Part shown: positions 53,962-60,900 of the stretch, one piece after another | Layout: every line of letters begins with the position of its first letter | How positions within the stretch are numbered: the first letter of the stretch is position 1 | Assembly (NCBI RefSeq): GCF_009905545.1 | Contig: NZ_JAAALB010000037.1 | Span: forward strand, 1-60,900 | Length of the DNA: 60,900 nucleotides | DNA from: Cellulophaga sp. BC115SP | GTDB taxonomy: Bacteria > Bacteroidota > Bacteroidia > Cytophagales > Spirosomataceae | Reading direction: 5' to 3' | Program-made: the position numbers and the translations under genes | Notes under the pieces: model-generated | What the model saw: the letters and a program-made list of their open reading frames with translations, nothing else | Told to the model about the DNA's origin: nothing | Database searches by the model: none

Positions 53962-54939
53962 TTACTGGGCTTCAAACTCTTCTATCCAATCAATCATTTT
54001 TAAACACCCTTTTTCGATAGCGCTACTCAAAAAGTTTTTAGAGGATTTGAGGTCTATTTTACCCATGCTTGGCACAAAACGTTCGAATCCTTTATACTTT
54101 TTGACGTTTGTGAGGTAAGCACTTTGTAATTTCTTTAAGGTTTTGAGGGTTGATTCATTGAGCCCAATTTGATTTTTGAAATAGCCTTTTTGCGTAGCTA
54201 AAGACAAATTTTGCCATTGAAGTATATGTAACGGAAATGACTGAGCGATGACATAACTACCATTCTCATCTATTGAGAGCGGATTTTCGATCCAATTGTA
54301 TGGGTGATAATGAACTCCTATTTCTGATTGTACGTATACATTTTCTTGAAAAATAGGAATAAAATTTAGCCAAAGTTGTTCTGCACCAAACCCATGACAA
54401 AAATCGAAATAGCCTTTTTCTTTTGTTCTTTCTTTCCAATAAGTCAAAAAGTTATTGGCTTGCATACTTGGTTTGTAGCCCCAAAAACCTGCATTATAAA
54501 GTCCAGCATTCAAAAATGTTGGTTCATTAATAGGATGATTAGGATTACGTTGTTGTGTAATATTAGGACTCAAAACAATGTCATATTCATCAAGAATTTC
54601 CCACGTTTTTGATAAAGACTGAAAAAGTTGAGTTTGACTTTCAAGAAAAATAATTTTGTTTGCTTGATGCTTTTTTTCTAAAAATGAGGCAAAATAAGGC
54701 TTCAATGAACGGGTAAGTTCATCGACGGTATATTTTTCTGCCATTTCTGATAAAAAAGGTAATCCTAACTCATCTGCACTTATGATAGGAAATGCTACGG
54801 TAGGCAAATCACTGGGTAGGCGATCTACAAGACCAATGACAAATTGTGTATTGGGTTCGTATTTTTGTAAGTCTTCGCCCAAAGCTAACGCAAATGGTAT
54901 TTGAGAAATTGAGCAAACTGTATAGACTAACTGTTTCAT
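53962..54939 (-). CDS. GT8-like glycosyltransferase paralogue lacking DxD
   Basis: This 325-residue protein is homologous to the product at 56265-57245 along its whole length (starts VYTVCSISQIPFALALGEDL versus AFTICSINYLAQAQTLGQSL; both FVIGLVDRL, then LKPYF/VKPYF, LNAGLYNAGFWG/LSTGLYNLGFIA, EQLWLNFIPIF/DQHWINFVPLF). The metal-binding DxD of GT-A enzymes, FDPD in the paralogue, reads FLESQTQLF here (E100, Q102). Either it is inactive, or it works without metal, or it has a binding role. It follows the GT9 gene by 17 bases on the minus strand. Confidence 0.8.
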   Translation of the reverse strand: MKQLVYTVCSISQIPFALALGEDLQKYEPNTQFVIGLVDRLPSDLPTVAFPIISADELGLPFLSEMAEKYTVDELTRSLKPYFASFLEKKHQANKIIFLESQTQLFQSLSKTWEILDEYDIVLSPNITQQRNPNHPINEPTFLNAGLYNAGFWGYKPSMQANNFLTYWKERTKEKGYFDFCHGFGAEQLWLNFIPIFQENVYVQSEIGVHYHPYNWIENPLSIDENGSYVIAQSFPLHILQWQNLSLATQKGYFKNQIGLNESTLKTLKKLQSAYLTNVKKYKGFERFVPSMGKIDLKSSKNFLSSAIEKGCLKMIDWIEEFEAQ

Positions 54940-54956
54940 ATTCTAATGGGGTAATG

Positions 54957-55988
54957 TTAGGATTTTGAAGTGTTTTGAATATGTTTTTCTACAGCATTCC
55001 AAACTACTTCAAATGGTAAATCAGCACAAGGTTTTTGCCCGTCTGTAATCATGATGGCATTGTTGGTTGCGTATCCACCTGAGTAAGGAAGATATTTGTC
55101 AAAATGTACAAACTTTCCGAATAACAGCAAGCCATACGTCCCAACGGCATTTGCCAAATGCGCAGGGCCACTGTCTACGCCCATAAAAAACTGTGCTCTA
55201 CGGATAATTTCGGCTGTTTGGAGCAAACTAAATTTCCCACAGCAATTGATATATCCCGGTAATGATTGATTTAAACTGCTTTTTAAACCCACTTCAACAA
55301 CGTGATAACCAAGCTCATAGAGGCGTTGAATAAGGTTTTCCCAATGGAACGTTTGCCAGTCTTTTGGCGAAAAGTTGGAGTGACAGTGAATCGCAACAAA
55401 TTTTTGCGGTAAAGCCTGCTGGTCTATTTTTTGTCTATCGCTCTCGCTAATATAAACTTTGGGCGTTTCTTGACTTAATGGTAAACCACCCACCTTGGCA
55501 AAAACTTCTAATAAATTTCCGAATTCAAAGTAGTTTTTTACATGAATACCAAGTTGCTCAGCATACGGATTAGTCAAAAATGTAAGCGTCGGTATATGGA
55601 GGCGTAACTCAGGCATGTGAAGATTATAAAAAACATCAAAGTTATGGTGCTTGCTAGTGAGAATACTCTGATATAAGTTGGTTTCTTCAATAGTGTAGTC
55701 AATATTGGGGTTACTATCTATGAGCTCTCTAAATGGTTTGCGAACAATCCAAAAGACTTTGCTTTCAGGATGCTTCTGTTTAATAATGCGAGAAAGGGGC
55801 TCTGCTGCTACAATATCTCCAAAATGTTCTGCCAGAAGCACGCCAATCATTTGTTGTTTGGGATTATTTAATTTAATCCTACGAACCAACAAATAGCTTT
55901 GAACGAATCTCCAAGCTGGTACATATTGTTGAAGTATATATTTGTTATAGCGATGTTTCCAGAGGTCAATAAAACGCTGAATACCCAT
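54957..55988 (-). CDS. Glycosyltransferase family 9 (heptosyltransferase-like)
   Basis: This 343-residue GT-B protein resembles ADP-heptose:LPS heptosyltransferases. IGVLLAEHFGDIVAAEPLSR (about 47-66), the VFWIVRKPFRELI segment, IHCHSNFSPKDWQ and the C-terminal GVDSGPAHLANAVGTYGLLLFG donor-site motif are seen. In Bacteroidota such proteins transfer heptose or other sugars to LPS core or surface glycans. It belongs to the minus-strand glycosyltransferase set, upstream of the DxD-less GT8-like gene. Confidence 0.88.
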   Translation of the reverse strand: MGIQRFIDLWKHRYNKYILQQYVPAWRFVQSYLLVRRIKLNNPKQQMIGVLLAEHFGDIVAAEPLSRIIKQKHPESKVFWIVRKPFRELIDSNPNIDYTIEETNLYQSILTSKHHNFDVFYNLHMPELRLHIPTLTFLTNPYAEQLGIHVKNYFEFGNLLEVFAKVGGLPLSQETPKVYISESDRQKIDQQALPQKFVAIHCHSNFSPKDWQTFHWENLIQRLYELGYHVVEVGLKSSLNQSLPGYINCCGKFSLLQTAEIIRRAQFFMGVDSGPAHLANAVGTYGLLLFGKFVHFDKYLPYSGGYATNNAIMITDGQKPCADLPFEVVWNAVEKHIQNTSKS

Positions 55989-56019
55989 TTTTACTTTAAG
56001 ATTTGTCTGAAATTAAGTA

Positions 56020-56255
56020 TTAATGCAAAATAAAATTGCGTTAATATGCTTTAGGCAGTAAGCCGTAGGCATTAGGCAAAAAAACTTCTATTACTTCCTG
56101 AGAAATACTATTTAACATTTACCCTAGCGCATAAAAGAGCTCATAGCGTATAAAATTATTATTTTTTACACGCCTTAGGCTCTAAGCACTATGCCGTAAG
56201 CTGAAAGTTCAAAAGTGTTTCTGATGGAATCATGAAAAAATTCCTATAGTCTAAA
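56020..56255. repeat. Longest family 2 intergenic repeat
   Basis: Between the GT9 and GT8-like genes. It contains two modules in opposite orientation: ATTAATGCAAAATAAAATTGC..CTTTAGGCAGTAAGCCGTAGGC..GAGAAATACTATTT on one side, and TTAGGCTCTAAGCACTATGC..GTAAGCTGAAAGTTCAAAAGT on the other. The first matches 29281-29415 reverse-complemented and the second matches 31209-31260. It has no coding capacity. Confidence 0.75.
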
Positions 56256-56264
56256 GCGTATTAA

Positions 56265-57245
56265 TTAACGATTTAATAGGGAAACCACTTTGCGAAAAGG
56301 CATTTGTAATGCTTTTCTGACACGTTTATAACGTTTGACTTTAGGTGGTTTGATGTAAAAACAAGAGATTTTAATGTAATAATCGTTAAAGTTATCTTTC
56401 AGCTTTTGGGCATAATATTGAAACAAAGGAACAATATCTGGTCTATTTTCGAAGCTAGAACGGTTTTGGTATTTCGAAACTTCGTTCGGCTTTTTCAACT
56501 CATATCCACTATAATGGAAGAAAATCAGAGGCTTGCCATTGATAAAATATTTGCCATCTCTTATACTCACTGTACGCTCATGTAAGTTCCAGTAGGCCAT
56601 ATTGTAGCCAGGGTATTTATCTACCAATACGTCATTTGGATAGAACAGAGGCACAAAATTAATCCAATGCTGATCTACAAATAAGCCATTGCAAAGATCA
56701 ATTCTACAGTCTTTTTCTAAGCGGTCTTTCCACCAACTCACCATGTGATAGGTCGCTTCGCTTCTTGATGTGGCGATAAATCCAAGGTTGTATAATCCTG
56801 TACTTAAATGGTCAGTTTCTTTGGTATTCAAATCATCGTTGATAGGCGAGCAGATATGTGGCGTCACCACCATCGGGTATTTTTTCAAAGAATCTTCAAG
56901 TGGTTTCAAGCTGTCAAAAACAATGATGTCTGGGTCAAAGTAGATAACGTTTTGAATATCAGGACGATTTTTGTAAAAATAATCTATAAAATAGGGTTTT
57001 ACTGCGGTATTAAGCTCCGTGATATTATAAATCTCACACATTTGTTCAAACGATTCGATATTGATTTTGTCAATTTCGAGCATTTGAAATGGAGGAATTT
57101 TGTCTGGTTCAAGCTCCACTTTGTCGAGTCTATCTACCAAGCCAATCACAAATTCTATGGATGGGTTTTGTTCTTGCAACGATTGACCCAATGTTTGAGC
57201 TTGAGCCAAATAGTTAATTGAACAAATGGTGAATGCTAAAGTCAT
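56265..57245 (-). CDS. GT8-like glycosyltransferase
   Basis: This 326-residue GT-A protein starts TLAFTICSINYLAQAQTLGQ and has the metal-binding DxD in VIYFDPDIIVF (D104, D106), then TGLYNLGFIA, CRIDLCNGLFVDQHWINF and GYNMAYWNLHERTV. This layout is found in glycosyltransferases (GT8-related) of Bacteroidota polysaccharide loci. The specificity is unknown. The C-terminal 50 residues are strongly basic (KPPKVKRYKRVRKALQMPFRK), which may aid membrane contact. It is preceded by the GT4 gene on the same strand (75-base gap). Confidence 0.85.
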   Translation of the reverse strand: MTLAFTICSINYLAQAQTLGQSLQEQNPSIEFVIGLVDRLDKVELEPDKIPPFQMLEIDKINIESFEQMCEIYNITELNTAVKPYFIDYFYKNRPDIQNVIYFDPDIIVFDSLKPLEDSLKKYPMVVTPHICSPINDDLNTKETDHLSTGLYNLGFIATSRSEATYHMVSWWKDRLEKDCRIDLCNGLFVDQHWINFVPLFYPNDVLVDKYPGYNMAYWNLHERTVSIRDGKYFINGKPLIFFHYSGYELKKPNEVSKYQNRSSFENRPDIVPLFQYYAQKLKDNFNDYYIKISCFYIKPPKVKRYKRVRKALQMPFRKVVSLLNR

Positions 57246-57319
57246 AATTGTATTTCGGTAATACTATTGGCAGATTATGCCATTCAAATTAAGTTGGTTT
57301 CGGGTTCGGTTTTGAACTA

Positions 57320-58474
57320 TTATGAAATTTGTAAAATTGTCAAAAATTCCTGAAAAGCTTTTTCTGTCGAATGTCTTTGAAGAACTTTCTCCCTTGCTAT
57401 TCGTCCCATTTTTGTACGAATTTCTGGATTTTCCTTCATAATCCTAACGGCATTTGCCATGGCTTCTAACGACAGATAAGGGACTATCATGCCTGCATCT
57501 GTCTCAATCAAATCTTGGGCGCCACCTGCTTTTTCAAAACAAACCATCGGTTTTTGTAATAAAGCAGCCTCCAAAACTACCAATGGATAAGGGTCTTCAC
57601 GAGAGGTGAGTGCAAAAATATCGAAAACTGACAAGTAATCCAGCGGATTGCTCACAGCTTCCACAAACTTGATGTTTTGTAAGCCTAAGCGTTGTGCATC
57701 TATAGAAAAAATCTTAAAGTCATTTTGTGAATGAGAGCCACCTACCCAAAGAAAATAAGTATTTTGATGCTGCAAAATATGTGCAAGCTGAACAAACAAA
57801 TCGGTTCCTTTTCGTAAATCAATAGTGCCCATACCACCTACAACAAACGCATCTTGAGGTATCCCAAGTTCTTGTTTAAGGGCATTTACTTTAGTGCTAG
57901 AAATCTGATATTGTTGTGCAGATTCGGGGAGTAGTGAACACAAAATCTCTATTTGTTGCTCAGGAATTCCAAACTGTTGAAGGAGATTTTGTTTAACTGA
58001 ATTGGCACAAGCAATAAATTTTTGAGTGCCACGAAGGGTGTTGTCTATTGCTTGTTGAATCCCATTGTACATCTCTATACCCATACGAAGTTCGTGGATA
58101 TAGGAATAAATAGGGCAATTAAACTGACTTAATTCTTCAAAAATATCTCCATTGGTAAAGGTATTGGAAACTATCAAATCAAATTTTTGACTAGCTAGTA
58201 TCTGCCAAACGGGATTAACCTCTGAGGTAGTTTGCCCAATTTTAGCTTTAATTTTTTGTAGGATTTGACTTTTGAGTCCGACAGGTTTTTCTTGATGAAG
58301 AATATAAGTTGGGGCAACTGCTTCGTACTCTTGAACTAGAGGACCGTCGTGCTTGAGAAGTATCGAAAACTGTACTTTACCATACGCTTTTAACAATTTT
58401 AAAAACCTAAGTAATAAAATTTGAGAGCCTGCACGATTGGCATCATGACCCACAAAAAGTATGTTTTGTATCAT
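57320..58474 (-). CDS. Glycosyltransferase family 4 protein
   Basis: This 384-residue GT-B glycosyltransferase starts at the ATG at 58474 (MIQNILFVGHDANRAGSQ), as the ATG at 58507 adds 11 residues that do not fit the family. GRAGSQ-like GHDANRAGSQILLLRFLKLL, GMGTIDLRKGTDLFVQLA, VGGSHSQNDF and SREDPYPLVVLEAALLQKP (donor motif with conserved Glu residues) are visible. It is part of the minus-strand glycan set. Sugar donor unknown. Confidence 0.9.
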   Translation of the reverse strand: MIQNILFVGHDANRAGSQILLLRFLKLLKAYGKVQFSILLKHDGPLVQEYEAVAPTYILHQEKPVGLKSQILQKIKAKIGQTTSEVNPVWQILASQKFDLIVSNTFTNGDIFEELSQFNCPIYSYIHELRMGIEMYNGIQQAIDNTLRGTQKFIACANSVKQNLLQQFGIPEQQIEILCSLLPESAQQYQISSTKVNALKQELGIPQDAFVVGGMGTIDLRKGTDLFVQLAHILQHQNTYFLWVGGSHSQNDFKIFSIDAQRLGLQNIKFVEAVSNPLDYLSVFDIFALTSREDPYPLVVLEAALLQKPMVCFEKAGGAQDLIETDAGMIVPYLSLEAMANAVRIMKENPEIRTKMGRIAREKVLQRHSTEKAFQEFLTILQIS

Positions 58475-58568
58475 AAAAATAAGCCTCGACGGAAATTTGG
58501 ATTTCAAAATTACAAAATAATCTCGGATTCTCTGAACCTTCTACTCGTTCATCGCAAGAATGACAGGC

Positions 58569-59417
58569 TTATTGGGATAATTTCAAACTTTCAAGGATTT
58601 CCTCGTAGCGCTGTATGGTTTTAGTTAAAGTTTTTTGTAAGTCTTCGTCAGACTCCGCCAATAATGCTTCAAACATTTGTTTTCTATTTTCCAGAAAAAA
58701 GTAATTCTGAGGGGTATGAATATTGGTCATCCCGCCACGATGCTTGCGATAGCAACCCATTGTTTCGGGAAAGTACTTTATCTTGCCAAATTTTACTGCC
58801 TGCATAAAAATTCCGATATCACCACTAGCGCTTTTCCACCACCAAGGAGCTAGCCCATTTTTGAAAACATTTCGAAAAACAGTGCTTGCAGTGCCCAATA
58901 TCCATTCCTCATCCTTGTATAAATCATCAAGTGTCGAAACTTCTTTTTGGTCTGAATGATTAAAAGGGTGACTTTCGGAGCCATCCTCATAAATTACTTC
59001 CAACTGATGATGCGTTAATGCAAAATCAGGATGCTGATCTAGGAAATCTACTTGTTTTTGGAGTTTCTGTGGGTCTGTCCAATAATCGTCGCCCTCGCAC
59101 AAAGCGATATATTCTCCTTGTGCTTTGCCAAAAATAAAGGCTACATTGTTTTTGCCACCTAATTCTCGAGGAGAACTTGGTCCAAGATTGGTAGTATGTA
59201 AATAGGCTTTAATCTGAGGATAACGTTGGCTATACGCCTGAATGATTTCGGCACTGTTGTCTGTAGAAGCATCATCGCCAATGACAATTTCATACTCAAA
59301 ATTCACCTGTTGTGCGAGTGCTCCCTCCAACATTTGAGCAATGAATTTACCATGATTATAGACAGGAACAAGGATACTTACTTTAGGCATTTTTTCCATA
59401 AACCAATTTTTTAGCAT
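58569..59417 (-). CDS. Glycosyltransferase family 2 protein
   Basis: This 282-residue GT-A protein shows MPKVSILVPVYNHGKFIAQM, VIGDDASTDNSAEIIQ, then ALCEGDDYWTDPQKL with the DxD-type EGDD motif, typical of GT2. The conserved ED/GxR-type acceptor region is around WWWKSASGDIGIFMQ. The exact start is open: ATGs at 59417, 59399 and 59390 are all in frame and the last gives the usual family start. A TATCTTTG-type -7 element (59465-59472, minus strand) supports transcription starting near here. It is likely the first gene of the minus-strand glycosyltransferase set. Confidence 0.9.
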   Translation of the reverse strand: MLKNWFMEKMPKVSILVPVYNHGKFIAQMLEGALAQQVNFEYEIVIGDDASTDNSAEIIQAYSQRYPQIKAYLHTTNLGPSSPRELGGKNNVAFIFGKAQGEYIALCEGDDYWTDPQKLQKQVDFLDQHPDFALTHHQLEVIYEDGSESHPFNHSDQKEVSTLDDLYKDEEWILGTASTVFRNVFKNGLAPWWWKSASGDIGIFMQAVKFGKIKYFPETMGCYRKHRGGMTNIHTPQNYFFLENRKQMFEALLAESDEDLQKTLTKTIQRYEEILESLKLSQ

Positions 59418-59464
59418 TGTTTAGACAACGAGCCTACAAAAATGCTAGGAAAATGCTGAGCAAG

Positions 59465-59472
59465 CAAAGATA
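59465..59472 (-). promoter_or_regulatory. Candidate -7 element before the GT2 gene
   Basis: CAAAGATA reads TATCTTTG on the minus strand, matching TAnnTTTG, about 48 bases before the ATG at 59417. No TTTG is found at the ideal -33 distance. Confidence 0.35.
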
Positions 59473-59611
59473 ATTATAGGAATGTTTTAAACGTATTGCT
59501 TCTCTAGATTAGAAGTTATTAAAGGGTGATTAGTCAGATTTTTAAAGTGTAGTTTAGTTTCAAAAAGACAAATTAATGTGCTTGAATAAAAGGACGTAAA
59601 TCGATGATAGC

Positions 59612-59983
59612 CTATCTGTTATTGGCAAATCGTTGTCGGTCATTTGCTCCGCTTCTGCCTGCATAGATGATTTGCCAAGCATCCATCAGTAATGGATTCA
59701 GTTGTGCAATGTTTGAGGGTTGATTGAGGGCTTGTGTCTGGCTTAATGATAAGTTTATATCTTGTAAGAAAACCTGCTTTTCTGTTGTCGTAAATCCTAA
59801 TGCCTTATTAGCAACGCTCTCAAGTATTTGATTTAAGGAAATATTAGGACAGAGTTTATCCTCTACCGCTGGTTTATTTACTAATACCAACTGCTCCAGC
59901 TTTCTACATAAAGTAATTCTTGGTTTTCGAGCCAAGCAAATAGTACACTCAGGTTCGTCTTTTTCACAAAAATCCCTCTTCTA
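59612..59983 (-). pseudogene. Short ORF without a good start, possible toxin-type remnant
   Basis: An open frame of about 120 codons runs from the stop codon at 59981-59983 to 59612. The only usual start is a TTG at 59935, giving 107 residues. Upstream of it the frame reads DFCEKDEPECTICLARKP, a Cys-pair pattern like a zinc-binding knuckle. The C-terminal LNPLLMDAWQIIYAGRSGAND reminds me of the DAWxxL..AGR stretch in Bacteroidota polymorphic toxins. That recollection is weak. It may be a truncated gene end. The neighbouring terminator overlaps its 5' part. Confidence 0.35.
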
Positions 59984-60006
59984 ACCGTAGCTAAAAGAGG
60001 GATTTT
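59968..60006 (-). terminator. Terminator of the beta-propeller gene
   Basis: AAAAATCCCTCTT (59968-59980) pairs with AAGAGGGATTTT (about 59995-60006). On the minus strand it follows the stop codon at 60008 almost directly and is followed by T-rich sequence. Confidence 0.7.
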
Positions 60007-60007
60007 G

Positions 60008-60790
60008 TTAGGCTTGTTCTTTCTCGAAGATGTACAAGGTGCCTGTACCGCTTTCTAACACATAGAGCCTGTCATCTGTTACTTGAGGTGGGGTTGCCAA
60101 CACTACTGCATTGCCTTCATAATCATCAGGAACACTACCTTGCCACTCCGGGGCGGCATAATACCATTCTACCTCTAATTTTTGTCTATTGAATGCTCCT
60201 ACTGATAACTCGCCTGTTGCATAGTTACGTCCCGTGAAATAGATGTAATTGCCCAATACAGTACTCGTAGCAAACGCCCAGTCTCTACCAAAGGTGTTTT
60301 TTAGTAGTAGCTTACTGGTTTGGGTTTGCAGGTCTATTTCTACATAATTGGTATCATAAAACAATACTACTTTACGCTCATCTGCCAGTAAATGCACGCC
60401 TGCCCCAAAGCCCACTTGGTGAGTTTCATAAGTGTTGATATACCATTGAACCTCACCATTTTGAATGCTTATTGCTACGAGCGTGGTATTTCCAATCCAT
60501 ACATATAATTCTTTTTCTATAACCCCTAAGATATTTCTAATTTCCCCATAAGCTCCCAAATCTACCTCCCACTCGTATTCACCTGTGAGAAGGGAGAGGG
60601 ATTTGAGGATGGTCCAACCTTCATTAATGATTAGGTTATTGTTGCATAATAGTTTTATTCCAAAAGAGATATTTCTTTGTATTAACTTTTTTTCTTTGGA
60701 TAATAAATCAAAAACAATAAGATTTCTCTTTCCTTCAACTTTTTCTAACGCAATGAATTCGCTATTAGACTTTTGAAACTGTAAAGACAC
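60008..60790 (-). CDS. PQQ-like beta-propeller protein, cytosolic
   Basis: This 260-residue protein has repeated beta-strand units ending in hydrophobic residues plus GxxxW motifs: LSLLTGEYEWEVDLGAYG, AISIQNGEVQWYI and FNRQKLEVEWYY, resembling PQQ-enzyme-type propeller blades. It has no signal peptide or membrane helix, so it is probably cytosolic. The best start is a GTG at 60790; there is no in-frame ATG before the homology. Such small soluble propellers occur as immunity proteins next to polymorphic toxins in Bacteroidota, but that role is only a guess from the neighbour at 59612-59983. Confidence 0.6.
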   Translation of the reverse strand: MSLQFQKSNSEFIALEKVEGKRNLIVFDLLSKEKKLIQRNISFGIKLLCNNNLIINEGWTILKSLSLLTGEYEWEVDLGAYGEIRNILGVIEKELYVWIGNTTLVAISIQNGEVQWYINTYETHQVGFGAGVHLLADERKVVLFYDTNYVEIDLQTQTSKLLLKNTFGRDWAFATSTVLGNYIYFTGRNYATGELSVGAFNRQKLEVEWYYAAPEWQGSVPDDYEGNAVVLATPPQVTDDRLYVLESGTGTLYIFEKEQA

Positions 60791-60900
60791 TTTACCTAAA
60801 CTATAGGTGCTTTTTGATTTTGTTGTCGGCTTCCCATTTTTAGTACAGTTTAAAAATATACATAATCAGTCTGCTTTGATTATGTTTTTAACCCTTCTTG

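Overview
This 60.9 kb window is AT-rich chromosomal DNA of a Bacteroidota bacterium, most likely a member of the Cytophagales (Spirosomaceae-like, for example the Flectobacillus/Arcicella/Emticicia group). The evidence is an orphan TonB-dependent receptor with a carboxypeptidase-like N-terminal domain, a secreted protein with a type B sorting domain of the type IX secretion system, Bat-type VWA/TPR proteins, promoter elements of the TAnnTTTG type, and a near absence of Shine-Dalgarno sequences. Genus and species are inference. I see no phage, plasmid, CRISPR array, rRNA or transposase gene.

Layout. 1-5.6 kb: small exported proteins and an outer-membrane receptor. 5.6-9.6 kb: alpha-E protein, Anbu-type proteasome homologue, transglutaminase and class IV aminotransferase, a conserved but poorly understood peptide-related cluster that here lacks its usual ATP-grasp partner. 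9.7-16.7 kb: tricorn-like protease, Kbp-like BON/LysM protein, SMP-30 lactonase and malate:quinone oxidoreductase. 16.8-17.4 kb: a minus-strand cluster of four tRNAs (Ser, Pro, Arg, Pro) with a recognisable promoter and terminator. 17.6-34.3 kb: mostly housekeeping genes (gltB/gltD, rnz, purC, thiolase), plus a beta-propeller lipoprotein, a type IX secreted protein, a STAS protein and a Bat-like VWA/TPR pair. 34.4-39.2 kb: a LacI-type regulator divergent from a GHMP sugar kinase, a sugar nucleotidyltransferase and a GH109-like oxidoreductase/glycosidase, which looks like a sugar salvage locus. 39.4-44.7 kb: a large beta-helix lipoprotein, alaA and a VOC protein.

45-59.4 kb is a surface-polysaccharide region. 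Seven tightly spaced plus-strand genes (polymerase/ligase, two GT4s, acyltransferase, GT2, WcaF-like acetyltransferase, WecA-like initiating transferase) end at a perfect palindromic terminator. Beyond it lies a minus-strand set: a membrane-anchored degenerate PP2C-like protein, two paralogous GT8-like proteins (one without the DxD motif), a GT9, a GT4 and a GT2. The window ends with a beta-propeller protein and a short ORF with no good start that may be a gene remnant.

The most unusual non-coding signal is two families of interspersed intergenic repeats. Family 1 carries near-perfect terminal inverted repeats (ACATGAGTCATCC) around a strong bidirectional hairpin, and its copies lie between convergent genes. 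Family 2 is built of inverted modules rich in TTAGGC/GCCTAA-like words, and its copies lie between co-directional genes. Other points for follow-up are the LacI operator-like array, the Anbu cluster without ATP-grasp, the pseudo-PP2C and the DxD-less glycosyltransferase paralogue. All identifications rest on reading motifs by eye; no database search was run.
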